Shown: positions 52,616 through 61,687, numbered from the stretch's first letter. The stretch: 64,000 nucleotides of DNA from Mycetocola saprophilus (GCF_000718085.1 NZ_JOEC01000001.1:1054001-1118000), one strand, 5' to 3'. Program-made: numbers and translations. The notes: generated by a model not told the origin, from the letters alone.

Positions 52616-53247
52616 CCCAGGAATCCGACGCCACCACAACCGACCCGATCAGCATCGACCTGATCATCGGCGAGGACGGACTCGCCCGCCCACCCTGGGC
52701 CGCCGGGGACCCGCTGCTGCGCGCATACTACGACACCGAGTGGGGCATGCCGGTCCGCGATGAGAGCGGGATGTTTGAGCGCATCAGCCTCGAGGCGTTC
52801 CAGTCGGGCCTGTCCTGGGCCACGATCCTGCGCAAGCGTTCGGCCTTCCGGGCGGGCTTTGCCGGATTCGATCCGGAGCGCGTGGCGGCCTTTGGCGAGA
52901 AAGATATCGAGCGACTCCTGGGTGATGCGGGCATCATCCGCAACCGGCGCAAGATCGAGGCGACCATCACCAACGCCCGGGCGACTCTCGCCCTGCGTGA
53001 TAGCGGCCCGGGCCTGGCCGAGCTGGTGTGGTCGTTCCAACCCGATCGGACCCCGCGGCCGCTGCGTTTTGCCGACATTCCGGTGCGCTCGGCCGAGTCC
53101 GAGGCACTGGCAAAACGGCTCCGCGCCGAGGGATTCACCTTCGTGGGGCCCACCACGATGTTTGCGCTGATGGAGGCGTGCGGGATCGTGGACACCCACC
53201 TGCTGGGCAGCCACCGCCGCGGCACCTCGGGGATCTGGCCCCGGTAG
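52612..53247 (+). CDS. tag: DNA-3-methyladenine glycosylase I
   Basis: Tag (211 residues) excises 3-methyladenine from DNA. The core signatures are present: AYYDTEWGMPVRDES, FERISLEAFQSGLSWATILRKR with the catalytic Glu, and FVGPTTMFALMEACGIVDTHL. The E. coli enzyme holds a zinc with Cys4, His17, His175 and Cys179; here the corresponding positions read RPPW (no Cys), AYYD (no His) and LLGSHRRG (no Cys), so the zinc snap seems lost. About 25 residues precede the core. It is the last gene of the sigma-ogt-tag operon. Confidence 0.9.
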   Translation: MTQESDATTTDPISIDLIIGEDGLARPPWAAGDPLLRAYYDTEWGMPVRDESGMFERISLEAFQSGLSWATILRKRSAFRAGFAGFDPERVAAFGEKDIERLLGDAGIIRNRRKIEATITNARATLALRDSGPGLAELVWSFQPDRTPRPLRFADIPVRSAESEALAKRLRAEGFTFVGPTTMFALMEACGIVDTHLLGSHRRGTSGIWPR

Positions 53248-53448
53248 CGGTCGAGCCCTCGCGGTCGGCACCCCGTTCGCCCCGGCCCGCGTCACGCCGA
53301 GCCGCATCACTGCCGCCGTCCGACGGTCCCCACCGCGGCGTGGACAGGTGAATCCCCAGCTAAAAAACGGCATACTGAATCCAGCGGTGGCGTCCACGGC
53401 CCTCCCCCGGCACATTCGTGCGGGGCCGGCCCCGCGGAAGGACTGCGG

Positions 53449-55098
53449 ATGACGACGACGCCGGTGCCCCCGGACCCACGCACGCGTATGACACGCCTGG
53501 GTGCCGAGCTCATGGGGTGGGGATCCGCCCTCCTGCTCACCGTCATCGCCCTGGCCCACCTGGTCAACACCGACCGTGCCTGGCTCCTGTTCCACGACGG
53601 CGACTCGGTGTTCCCGCTGCTGGTTCACGCCTCGATCGCCGCGGGCGAGCCGCAGCACTGGGCGCTCTCCAGCGTGCTATTCATTCCCGAACTCGGGCTC
53701 TACTTCGTGTTGGCCGCGGTGTTTGGTTCGGGACCGACGGCCCAGCTCGCCTTCGCCGTCTGCGCGATGCTGCTGATCTACGGGGCGCTGCGTTTTGCCG
53801 CGGGTGCTCTCCGACGCGACCTCGCCCAACCCGGACACACCAACCGGGCGATCATCGCGGCCCTGGCGGGTTTTGCCGTGCTGGTGTTTCTCACCCTGAC
53901 CGAGTCGAGCATCAACCGTGGCAGCTTCGAGCTGACCACGCTGGTCATGACCGCCACGTACTATGCGGCCACCACGATCGCGCTGCTGTACGGGGCCGCG
54001 CTGTGTGCCTGGATCCTCGCCTCCGCCGGAGGGGACGCGCCCCGCGCGGCCAGCCGCCCCCGGGTGGTCCTGGTCTTTGTTGTGCTGGGTCTGCTGGTGG
54101 CGGTGTCCACCCTGAGCAATCCCCTGATCGCCGGATGGCTCTGTGCGCCGGCGATCCTGGCCCTGGGTTTCGGGTGGCTGCTGCGGCTCCCGCGCTCCCC
54201 CAAGGTCCCGATCCTGCTGGCGCTGACGCTGATTCTCGGGACCGTGCTGGGATATGCCACCCGAGCCGCGCTGGGTGACCTGATCGCCAAGTCCGCGGAC
54301 ACCTACGTTCGCCCCGATGGCCTCTCGATCTCGCTCGGTGCCTATGGCAAGGCCGCCGGCGAGTATCTCTCCACCGCCGGTGGAATCATCGGTGCCCTGA
54401 TCGTGCTGGTGTGCCTGGGGACCGGCGTGTTCCTGATCGGCCGCTCGGTGCGCGAGCGCCGGCCGGTCACCCTGTTTCTGGCCCTGCTCTCCGTGGGCGC
54501 ACCGCTCGTGGTGGTGGGCGGCGGACTCCTGCTGGGGACCGACGCCCCGCGCTATCTGACCCCGATCTTTTTTGCACCGCTACTGGCAGTGACCGCGCTG
54601 TTCGCCGATCATCGGGTGTGGCCCGGCTGGTTGGTGCGCACGGCCGAGGTCACTGCCCGCCGCTACTCGGTCACCCAGCGTGGCGCCTCGGTTGTGCTGA
54701 TCGCCGCGGCGATGATCGTGATCACCGTGTCGGTTGTGCCCGATCGCACCCGGGCGAATCAGCACGAGGCGGATGTGGTCTGCACGGCCACCTGGCTGTC
54801 CAACCACGAGGGGGTCGCCGTGGGATCCTTCTGGGACGCCCGCCCGGTCAACGGTCGGCTTGCCGAACCGGGCAAGCTGCTGCAGGTGGACTACGCCTTC
54901 AACCGCTACATCTGGCTCGATAACCGGGCCACCCCGACGCCGCAGCGGGCATCCGTGCTGATTCAGGGACCCTGGGGCGCGGTAAAGACCCCGACCCTTC
55001 CCGCGGGCACCCGGGCTCCCGAGGTGACGCGCTGCGGACAGTACACGATCACCGATTACGGCACCCCGGTGATCCCGATCGGCCCGCCGCACGCCTAG
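53449..55098 (+). CDS. Polytopic membrane protein of unknown function, 549 residues
   Basis: I do not recognise the family with certainty. The protein has about ten to eleven hydrophobic segments between residues 20 and 425 and then a soluble domain of 120 residues facing outward (with two cysteines, VVCTATWLSNHEG and TRCGQYTITDYG, that could form a disulfide). The first loop, LLFHDGDSVFPLLVHASIAAG, has an acidic pattern like the first periplasmic loop of GT-C glycosyltransferases, so it may be a lipid-linked sugar transferase. GGAAGGA precedes ATG 53449. It stands alone, 30 bases before the SNF2-type gene and in the same direction. Confidence 0.7.
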   Translation: MTTTPVPPDPRTRMTRLGAELMGWGSALLLTVIALAHLVNTDRAWLLFHDGDSVFPLLVHASIAAGEPQHWALSSVLFIPELGLYFVLAAVFGSGPTAQLAFAVCAMLLIYGALRFAAGALRRDLAQPGHTNRAIIAALAGFAVLVFLTLTESSINRGSFELTTLVMTATYYAATTIALLYGAALCAWILASAGGDAPRAASRPRVVLVFVVLGLLVAVSTLSNPLIAGWLCAPAILALGFGWLLRLPRSPKVPILLALTLILGTVLGYATRAALGDLIAKSADTYVRPDGLSISLGAYGKAAGEYLSTAGGIIGALIVLVCLGTGVFLIGRSVRERRPVTLFLALLSVGAPLVVVGGGLLLGTDAPRYLTPIFFAPLLAVTALFADHRVWPGWLVRTAEVTARRYSVTQRGASVVLIAAAMIVITVSVVPDRTRANQHEADVVCTATWLSNHEGVAVGSFWDARPVNGRLAEPGKLLQVDYAFNRYIWLDNRATPTPQRASVLIQGPWGAVKTPTLPAGTRAPEVTRCGQYTITDYGTPVIPIGPPHA

Positions 55099-55128
55099 CG
55101 TGTCGGTGCGGGGTGAGAGAATACCGGT

Positions 55129-58100
55129 ATGCCCGATCCGTCGTCCCGCTCCGTGAACTGGCGCGACCGACTCATCCCGCTCGCGGCCACCCCGCGCCCG
55201 GACGAGCCCAAGCTGGCGCTGCGGGCCGAGCTGCGGGAGACGATCCCTCGGACGGCGGCGCGCTGGAATGGTCCCACCTCCCGGGCGGCGACCGCGGCAA
55301 CCCTGGCAAATCCCGCCCGACACTCGCTGCTGCGCCTGGCCGTGCGTCCGGTGCTGCGCGGGGCGCGCGGATGGGTTACCACCGGGGTGGGCTGGACCAC
55401 GATCGCGCATCAGCGTCACCGGCTGGGCCTGGGGGCCGCCGAACAGCAGTGGTTTGCGCAGTTCACCGCGCTGTACCGCTCAAGCGTGCCTGCAGAAACG
55501 GGCCAGGATCCGCAGTGGTACACGCTGGACAATTTTGATAATCCCCTGCTCTGGCCACTGCTGGCCCAGGCCGCCGCACTGAACATTCCGCTGGTGGGAT
55601 CACGCACCACCCCCGAGGTGCGGATGGCCGCCTCCGCCCAGGTTTCGCTTGACCTGGCGCGAACGGATGGTGACGTCCTGGTGAGCCCGCGGGTCCTCGT
55701 CGACGAGGCCTCCGTTTCCCCCACCCATGCCCGGGCGCTCGGCACCCACGGCCTCTACGCGCTCTCCGAGGCGGCCCCCTACTCCCTCACCCTGGCACCT
55801 CTGAGCACACCGCTGCCCGCCGAGTATGCCGATCTACTCAGTGGGCCTCCGCTTCGCATTCCGCGGACCGAGCGGGCCGAGTTTGAGCGCGATTTCCTGC
55901 CGGCGCTGGTGGAGCGCGTGGAGGTCCGCAGCGCCGATGCGAGCATCCGCATTCCCGAGCCACGTGCCACCACCCTGGTGTTGCACGTACAGCACGAACC
56001 GCGGCACGTGATGGCGCTGCGCTGGGAGTGGGAGCACGTGCGCGCGGGGGTCATCCCGGACCTTTCCGCGGTGCTCCCCGAGGGCACCCTGCCCGCGGAT
56101 TGGCCGATCGATTCGGCCCCGGGCGCGGTTTCGAGCACCGGCTCGGGCAGCCTCCCCGCCCCGCGCAAGCTGCGCGACTTTGACGCGGCCGAGTTCTCCA
56201 CCGAGCTGCTGCCGACCCTGCGAAACCTCCCCGGGGTCCGCGTCGAGCAGCACGGGATGTCCCCCGAGTATCGTCACCTCACCGGCACCCCGATCATCAG
56301 CGTGCGGGCCGAGCCGGGAACCCGCACCGACTGGTTTGATCTCGGCGTCACGGTCACCGTGGACGGTATTCAGATCCCGTTTGAGCCCCTCTTCCGCGCC
56401 CTCGCCCGGAACGCCCGTCGACTCAAGCTGGTGGACGGCACCTACTTCTCGCTCAGGCACCCGGCCTTTGCCCCGCTGGCCGAGCTGATCCACGCGGGCA
56501 CCGATGCGCCCGAGTGGGAGACCGGAATCGGCGTGGGCCCCGCCCAGGCGGGTCTCTGGCGCGAGCTGGCCGACCAGGCGGACCACGTCGAGGCGGATCC
56601 CGCCTGGCAGCTGCTGGTCGATGCTCTCACCGCCGACACCCCCGCAGACGCCCCCGAACCCGAGGGACTCGCGGCCACCCTGCGCCCCTATCAGCGCACC
56701 GGACTGGGCTGGCTGCGCTTCGGTTATGAGCACGGCCTGGGTGGCATCCTCGCCGACGATATGGGCCTGGGCAAGACCCTGCAGTGCCTGGCGCTGATCC
56801 GGCACGCACGCACCCAGAACCCGGAGGCCGGACCCTTTGTGGTGGTGGCCCCGACCTCGGTGGTGGCGAACTGGGCGGCCGAGGCGGCCCGCTTCGCCCC
56901 GGGTCTCGTGGTGCGCACGGTGCGCGGCACCCGTGCCTCGGGTGAGGATTCGATCGCGGCCCTGGCCGAGGGTGCCGACATCCTGATCACCAGCTACACG
57001 CTGCTGCGCCTGGATGCCGCCGAGTATAACAATCCCGCGCGCCCCTGGGCCGGACTGATCCTGGACGAGGCCCAGGCGGTCAAAAACGCCACCTCGCAGA
57101 CCCACGCCCGCGTGCGCGAGTTTCCTGCCGAGTGGAAGCTCGCCCTCACCGGGACGCCGCTGGAGAACTCCCTGGCCGACCTGCACGCACTCTTCGCGAT
57201 CGTAACCCCGGGACTGCTCCCCCCGGCCGCGCGCTTCACCCTCGAATACATTCGCCCGATCGAATCCGAACCCGCGGGCATCTCCCGCGGTATCGGCGCC
57301 GGTAGGGGCCCGGCCGATCGTGCCGCACACCGACGGGCGCTGTTTGCCCGGCTGCGCGAGCGAATCCGGCCGTTTGTGCTGCGACGCACCAAGGAATCGG
57401 TGGCACCCGAGCTGCCGGAGCGTCAGGAGCAGATCATCGAGGTGGACCTCGCCCCCGCGCACCGCGATCTCTACGATGTCTACCTGCAGCGCGAACGCCA
57501 GAAGGTGCTGGACCTCCTGGAAGACCTGGATCGGCAGCGCTTTATCGTGTTCCGCTCACTCTCGCTGCTGCGCATGCTCGCGCTGGATCCGGCCCTGATC
57601 GATGCCGAGGAGCACGCGGATATCCCCGCCCGCAAGATCGACCTGCTGATCGAACACCTGCGCGAGGCCCACGCCGAGGGGCACCGGGCGCTGGTTTTCA
57701 GTCAGTACCCGTCGTTCCTGCGCCGCATCGGCGACCGGCTGGCTCGGGCGGGCCTGGCCTGGGAGATGCTGGATGGATCCACCACGAACCGCCAGGACGT
57801 CATCGATCGCTTCCAGAACGGCGACGCCCCGGTGTTCCTGCTGAGCCTGCGCGCGGGCGGGGTGGGCCTCAACCTCACCGCCGCCGACTATGTGTTCCTG
57901 CTGGATCCCTGGTGGAACCCGGCGGCCGAGAACCAGGCCATCGACCGGGCCCACCGGATCGGCCAGACCCGGCACGTGTTTGTCTACCGGATGATCGCCC
58001 GCGACACCATCGAGGAGAAGGTCCTTGCCCTGCAGCGCAAGAAGGCGGCCCTGTTTGACGCGATGTTCGCCGGTGACGACGCGGTGGGCGCCGCCCTCAC

Positions 58101-58131
58101 CGCCGAGGACATCCGCGCGCTGCTGAGCTAA
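55129..58131 (+). CDS. SNF2-family DEAD-like helicase
   Basis: The 1000-residue protein is a superfamily 2 ATPase of the SNF2/HepA class. The C-terminal half has the motifs: Walker A with Lys549 in DDMGLGKTLQC, DEAQ from Asp646 in LILDEAQAVKN, LTGTPLENSLADLHALF, and in the second lobe LVFSQYPSFLRRIGDRLARA, LLSLRAGGVGLNLTAADYV and RAHRIGQTRHVFVYRMI. The N-terminal half (1-480) is a bacterial SNF2 helicase-associated region without zinc SWIM motif. Such proteins move along double-stranded DNA and remodel protein complexes such as RNA polymerase. Start ATG 55129. Confidence 0.92.
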   Translation: MPDPSSRSVNWRDRLIPLAATPRPDEPKLALRAELRETIPRTAARWNGPTSRAATAATLANPARHSLLRLAVRPVLRGARGWVTTGVGWTTIAHQRHRLGLGAAEQQWFAQFTALYRSSVPAETGQDPQWYTLDNFDNPLLWPLLAQAAALNIPLVGSRTTPEVRMAASAQVSLDLARTDGDVLVSPRVLVDEASVSPTHARALGTHGLYALSEAAPYSLTLAPLSTPLPAEYADLLSGPPLRIPRTERAEFERDFLPALVERVEVRSADASIRIPEPRATTLVLHVQHEPRHVMALRWEWEHVRAGVIPDLSAVLPEGTLPADWPIDSAPGAVSSTGSGSLPAPRKLRDFDAAEFSTELLPTLRNLPGVRVEQHGMSPEYRHLTGTPIISVRAEPGTRTDWFDLGVTVTVDGIQIPFEPLFRALARNARRLKLVDGTYFSLRHPAFAPLAELIHAGTDAPEWETGIGVGPAQAGLWRELADQADHVEADPAWQLLVDALTADTPADAPEPEGLAATLRPYQRTGLGWLRFGYEHGLGGILADDMGLGKTLQCLALIRHARTQNPEAGPFVVVAPTSVVANWAAEAARFAPGLVVRTVRGTRASGEDSIAALAEGADILITSYTLLRLDAAEYNNPARPWAGLILDEAQAVKNATSQTHARVREFPAEWKLALTGTPLENSLADLHALFAIVTPGLLPPAARFTLEYIRPIESEPAGISRGIGAGRGPADRAAHRRALFARLRERIRPFVLRRTKESVAPELPERQEQIIEVDLAPAHRDLYDVYLQRERQKVLDLLEDLDRQRFIVFRSLSLLRMLALDPALIDAEEHADIPARKIDLLIEHLREAHAEGHRALVFSQYPSFLRRIGDRLARAGLAWEMLDGSTTNRQDVIDRFQNGDAPVFLLSLRAGGVGLNLTAADYVFLLDPWWNPAAENQAIDRAHRIGQTRHVFVYRMIARDTIEEKVLALQRKKAALFDAMFAGDDAVGAALTAEDIRALLS

Positions 58132-58150
58132 CGCGCTGGCCGCTCCGAGC

Positions 58151-58215
58151 CTAGGCCCAGCGCCTATTGGCCCAGCGCGCAAAGAGTCCAATCAGCGCGT
58201 CGCTGAGCTTACCGA
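58151..58215 (-). pseudogene. Remnant of a second ABC permease gene (3' end only)
   Basis: 58151-58215 matches the end of the neighbouring permease gene (58223-58287) at 58 of 65 positions. On the minus strand both read GKLSDALIGLFARWAN, then R or K, then RWA and TAG. Most differences do not change the amino acid, the mark of a once functional gene copy. The rest of that copy is absent; the SNF2 helicase gene ends 19 bases away. Confidence 0.8.
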
Positions 58216-58222
58216 AACCTGT

Positions 58223-59029
58223 CTAAGCCCAGCGCTTATTAGCCCAGCGCGCAAAGAGCCCAATCAGGGCATCGCTGAGCTTGCCGATGATGGCCAGCAG
58301 CAGGATCGCCAGGAAGATCCGGTCGGTGCGGCCGTTGTTCTGCGAGTCCGAGAGCAGCCATCCCAACCCCATCGAGGCGGCCAGGAGTTCGGCGGCCACC
58401 AGGAACAGCCAGGCCTGGGCGAGGGCGAGACGCAGGCCGGAGATCACCGAGGGCAGCACCGCGGGCAGCTGCACGGTGCGGAACAGCGCAAAGCCGTTCA
58501 GGCCAAACGCCCGCGCTGCCTCCACCAGGTTCTTATCCACGTGCCGCAGCGCCGCGGACACCGTGGTGTAGACCGGGAAGAATGCGCCGATCGCGATCAG
58601 GGTGACCTTGGACACCTCCCCGTACTTGAGCCAGATGATCAGCAGCGGCACCCAGGCCAGCGAGGGTACCGTGCGCAGCGCGCCGAGGGTCGGGGCCAGC
58701 AGAATATCGCCGAACCGGGAGAGCCCCACGATCGCGCCGAGGAAGAGCCCCGCCGCCGCACCGAACGCGAAGCCGAGGAACACCCGCTGCACCGAGATCC
58801 CGATATTGGGCAACAGCAGTCCACGCTGAGCGAGGTCCACACCGGCGTTCCACACCATCGCCGGGGAGGGCAGCTGCGAGGTCGGCATGACGCCCAGGGA
58901 CGCGATGGTCTGCCAGGCGGCCAGCAGGATGAGCGGAAGAACGGCACCGCCAAGCACCACGGTCAGGGTGCGGGATCGCGGCGCACGCGTGCGCCGCGCG
59001 GGGAGGGTGGGAGCTGAAGCGTTAGTCAT
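58223..59029 (-). CDS. ssuC: ABC transporter permease, aliphatic-sulfonate type
   Basis: The 268-residue protein has six membrane helices and the BPD_transp_1 signature with the EAA-like loop (EAARAFGLNGFALFRTVQLP), typical of the SsuC/TauC/NrtB group. It forms the membrane channel with SsuB and SsuA. It is the third gene of the unit, behind the binding protein with 52 bases between. The leftover of a second copy lies downstream of its stop. Confidence 0.9.
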   Translation of the reverse strand: MTNASAPTLPARRTRAPRSRTLTVVLGGAVLPLILLAAWQTIASLGVMPTSQLPSPAMVWNAGVDLAQRGLLLPNIGISVQRVFLGFAFGAAAGLFLGAIVGLSRFGDILLAPTLGALRTVPSLAWVPLLIIWLKYGEVSKVTLIAIGAFFPVYTTVSAALRHVDKNLVEAARAFGLNGFALFRTVQLPAVLPSVISGLRLALAQAWLFLVAAELLAASMGLGWLLSDSQNNGRTDRIFLAILLLAIIGKLSDALIGLFARWANKRWA

Positions 59030-59081
59030 GACTCTTCCAAGGGATCATGGGTCGACCGCGCGCGGCGGCCGACCCATGCGG

Positions 59082-60101
59082 TTAGGAGCGGTTGGTGGTT
59101 TTCGCGGCCTGGGCGAAGCTCGGCTCGAACAGGGACTTCAGGGCGTCGTCCACCTGGGCCTGGCCCGCCACATCACCGGTTTCCACAAAGACCGGGCCGA
59201 TGACCTTGAGGACCTTAGCCTGGGCGTCGCCGGGCACCGGGTCCACGTCGAAGTTGGTGCGGTCGGTGATCACGCTGGTGGCCACCGCATCGTCAAGGCT
59301 CGCGGTCTTGGCCAGGATGGTTGCGGTCTCCTCGGGGTTCTTCAGCGCCCACGCCCGTGCATCCGCATAGGCGTTCACCACGGTCTGGGCGATGTCCGGA
59401 CGCTTCTGAATGAAGGACTCGGTCGCGGCCACCACGTCATAGGAGCTGAAGTCCACGTTGCGATAGAGGAACTTCGCGCCGTTTTCCAGCGCCCCGCCCA
59501 TGATCGGGTCGAGGCCCGCCCAGGCATCCACCGAGCCACCCTGGAGGGCCGACCAGCCATCGGCGTGCTGCAGGTTTTCGATGGTCACGTCCTCGGGGCT
59601 GAGGCCCGCCTCGGCCAAGGACTGCAGCAGGAAGAAGTAGGGGTCGGTGCCCTTGGTTGCGGCGATCTTTTTGCCCTTGAGCTCGGCCACGTTCGCGACC
59701 GTGGAGTCTTTACCCACCACCAGGGCCGCCCACTCGGGCTTATTGGCGATCGTGATGGCCTTGATCTGCGATCCGTTGGCGCGGTTGAGCAGGGCCGCGG
59801 CGCCCGCGGTGGATCCCACGTCCAGCGCGCCCGCCCGCAGACCCTCGTTGGCCTTATTCGAGCCGGCCGACTGGATCCAGTTGACGCTGACACCCTGGGA
59901 CTTCAGGTCCTCCTCGAGCCAGCCCTTGTCCTTGATGATCAGCGAGAGCGGATTGTAGGTGGCGAAGTCGATATTCAGGGTGCCGCCCTTGGATCCACCC
60001 TCGGCCGGGATACCGTCCTCCCCCGCGCAGGCCGACAGGCCCAGGGTCGTGACCGCGGCGAGCGCGATGGCGGCAAACAGGGTGCGTGAACGGATTTTCA
60101 T
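59082..60101 (-). CDS. ssuA: Substrate-binding lipoprotein, aliphatic-sulfonate type
   Basis: The 339-residue protein has a lipoprotein signal: a basic start, a hydrophobic run (TLFAAIALAAVTTLGL) and lipobox LSAC with Cys25. The mature part is an NMT1/SsuA-type periplasmic-binding fold (NIDFATYNPLSLIIKDKGWL, GSTAGAAALLNRANGSQIKA). Such proteins bind alkanesulfonates, taurine or nitrate-like anions; the gene set makes sulfonates the best guess. The ATG at 60101 is its start and it is placed between ssuB and ssuC. Confidence 0.88.
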   Translation of the reverse strand: MKIRSRTLFAAIALAAVTTLGLSACAGEDGIPAEGGSKGGTLNIDFATYNPLSLIIKDKGWLEEDLKSQGVSVNWIQSAGSNKANEGLRAGALDVGSTAGAAALLNRANGSQIKAITIANKPEWAALVVGKDSTVANVAELKGKKIAATKGTDPYFFLLQSLAEAGLSPEDVTIENLQHADGWSALQGGSVDAWAGLDPIMGGALENGAKFLYRNVDFSSYDVVAATESFIQKRPDIAQTVVNAYADARAWALKNPEETATILAKTASLDDAVATSVITDRTNFDVDPVPGDAQAKVLKVIGPVFVETGDVAGQAQVDDALKSLFEPSFAQAAKTTNRS

Positions 60102-60203
60102 GGGTTCCTCTGTGACTCTCGACGATGATGGACTATCAGCCTGGGGAGGGCTAGGGCGGAAACGGATAGGGTGCCGGCCCGGGAGGGAGCGGCGCGGAGC
60201 GCA

Positions 60204-61040
60204 CTAATACGGAAAGACGGGGATCCCAGCCTCGGTTTCGATGCCGCGAGCGCTGCCGTGGCGGTCGATACCCAGTCCCGAAAGCAGCCGCCCGCGCAGC
60301 TCGGCGAGCTCCGCCGACCCGCGATCACGGGGGCGTGTGCCGGGCACCGTGAGTTCCTCGATGATCGTGGCCCCGGGTGCCCCGGCCTGGTGACCCAGGA
60401 CGATCACGCGGTCGGCCAGCTGAAGCGCCTCGTCCACGTCATGGGTCACCAGCAGGATGGTTGCCGGTTCGGCCGCGTGGATGCTCAGCAGCAGGTCCTG
60501 CATGCGTAGCTTGGTGAGGGCGTCCAGGGCCCCGAAGGGTTCATCCAACAGCAGGACCCCCGGCGTGCGGGCGAGCGCCCGCGCCAGCGAGGCGCGCTGG
60601 GCCATGCCGCCGGAGATCTCTCGCGGACGGTGATCGGCAAACTCGGTGAGCCCCACCAGCTCAATCAGTCGGGCAATCCGCGCACGCCCCTCGGCCGCCG
60701 GCGTGCCCGCGGGCAGGCCGAGGGCGACGTTCTGGGTGACCGTACGCCAGGGCAGCAGGCGGGGTTCCTGGAAGCCGATCGCCGTGCGCGTATCGATTCC
60801 GGCGATCGGATCACCGTCGAGCGAGACCGCGCCGCCACTGGCCGCATCCAGGCCACCCACGATGCGCAGCAGGGTGGACTTGCCACAGCCGGAGGTGCCC
60901 AGAATCGCGATCACCTCGCCGGGTGCTACATCCAGGCTTACATCCCGCAGCACCGGGCGTACGGCCTCGTCGCGGCTGGCCCCGGCGAAGGACTTTTCGA
61001 CGCGATCGAAGCGAACACGGGCGGCGGTACTGGTGGGCAC
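60204..61040 (-). CDS. ssuB: ABC transporter ATP-binding protein, aliphatic-sulfonate type
   Basis: The 278-residue ATPase has Walker A GTSGCGKST, Q-loop GFQEPRLLPWRTV, signature ISGGMAQRASLARAL and Walker B VLLLDEPFGALDALT, all of the SsuB/TauB group. It is the first gene of the minus-strand unit. Three GTCAT repeats lie upstream. It provides energy for sulfonate uptake, used as a sulfur source when sulfate is lacking. Substrate assignment is by family only. Confidence 0.88.
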   Translation of the reverse strand: MPTSTAARVRFDRVEKSFAGASRDEAVRPVLRDVSLDVAPGEVIAILGTSGCGKSTLLRIVGGLDAASGGAVSLDGDPIAGIDTRTAIGFQEPRLLPWRTVTQNVALGLPAGTPAAEGRARIARLIELVGLTEFADHRPREISGGMAQRASLARALARTPGVLLLDEPFGALDALTKLRMQDLLLSIHAAEPATILLVTHDVDEALQLADRVIVLGHQAGAPGATIIEELTVPGTRPRDRGSAELAELRGRLLSGLGIDRHGSARGIETEAGIPVFPY

Positions 61041-61131
61041 GGGGACTCATCTCGATGCGGGCGGGCAGGCGGCCTAGGGCGATCCACCTAGCGGATTAGA
61101 GACCACGCTATCCACTCGCCGGGAGCGGTTT

Positions 61132-61161
61132 GTCATCGAACGTCATGAAACGTCATCTTTT
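61132..61161. repeat. Three GTCAT direct repeats with a 10-base period
   Basis: GTCATCGAAC, GTCATGAAAC and GTCATCTTTT start at 61132, 61142 and 61152, one helical turn apart, in the gap between ssuB and the rrf2-type gene. They are candidates for a regulator site of the ssu unit. Confidence 0.6.
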
Positions 61162-61221
61162 CCCATAACACCCGCTCCGTTTATTCGACCCGACGCGGGA
61201 GAGGAATCCACGACCACCTTA

Positions 61222-61240
61222 AGTAACATTTAATGTTACT
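61222..61240. promoter_or_regulatory. Perfect 19-base palindrome, Rrf2 operator
   Basis: AGTAACATTTAATGTTACT at 61222-61240 is a perfect palindrome around a central T, nine bases before the rrf2-type start. AT-rich palindromes of this size are usual targets of Rrf2-family proteins. Confidence 0.78.
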
Positions 61241-61248
61241 CTTTCGAC

Positions 61249-61680
61249 ATGGGCGCAAATAGCAAACTGACCATCGCCATCCACGCACTCGTCTGGGCCG
61301 CTCTGAACGAGCGTCAGGGGAGCACGTACTCCACCTCCGAGGAGATTGCCAACAGCATCAAAACCAATCCGGTTGTGGTGCGCCGGATGATGAGCGACCT
61401 CACCAAGGCTGGACTCATCGAATCCCGGCGCGGCGCCGGATGGCGACTCAGTGTGCCGGCCGAGAAAATGACCCTTTGGGACATCAACCTCGCGCTCGGC
61501 CCCGAGGAAACCTTTGCCCTACACCGCAACGAGCCCAGCGCGACCTGCCCGGTCGCCCGGGGTATTCGACCGGCCCTGCGCTCCACCTTTGCGCGGGTGG
61601 ACGAGGTGGTTCGTCAGGAACTCGCCCGCACCACCCTCGCCGATGTCTTCGACGAAACCCTCTCCCCCTCACAGAATTGA
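61249..61680 (+). CDS. Rrf2 family transcriptional regulator
   Basis: The 143-residue protein has the Rrf2 winged helix: KLTIAIHALVWAALNER, EEIANSIKTNPVVVRRMMSD as recognition helix, and the wing AGLIESRRGAGWRLS. There is one cysteine (ATCPVARG) instead of three in IscR or NsrR, so an iron-sulfur cluster of the usual type is unlikely; it is nearer to YwnA-like regulators. A perfect palindrome lies before the start. It is in one unit with the MBL gene, seven bases downstream. Confidence 0.93.
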   Translation: MGANSKLTIAIHALVWAALNERQGSTYSTSEEIANSIKTNPVVVRRMMSDLTKAGLIESRRGAGWRLSVPAEKMTLWDINLALGPEETFALHRNEPSATCPVARGIRPALRSTFARVDEVVRQELARTTLADVFDETLSPSQN

Positions 61681-61687
61681 CGCCACC

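Noticed and set aside
55834..57462. 542-codon minus-strand frame opposite the SNF2 gene
   Set aside because: Antisense shadow with atypical composition; the plus strand has all helicase motifs.
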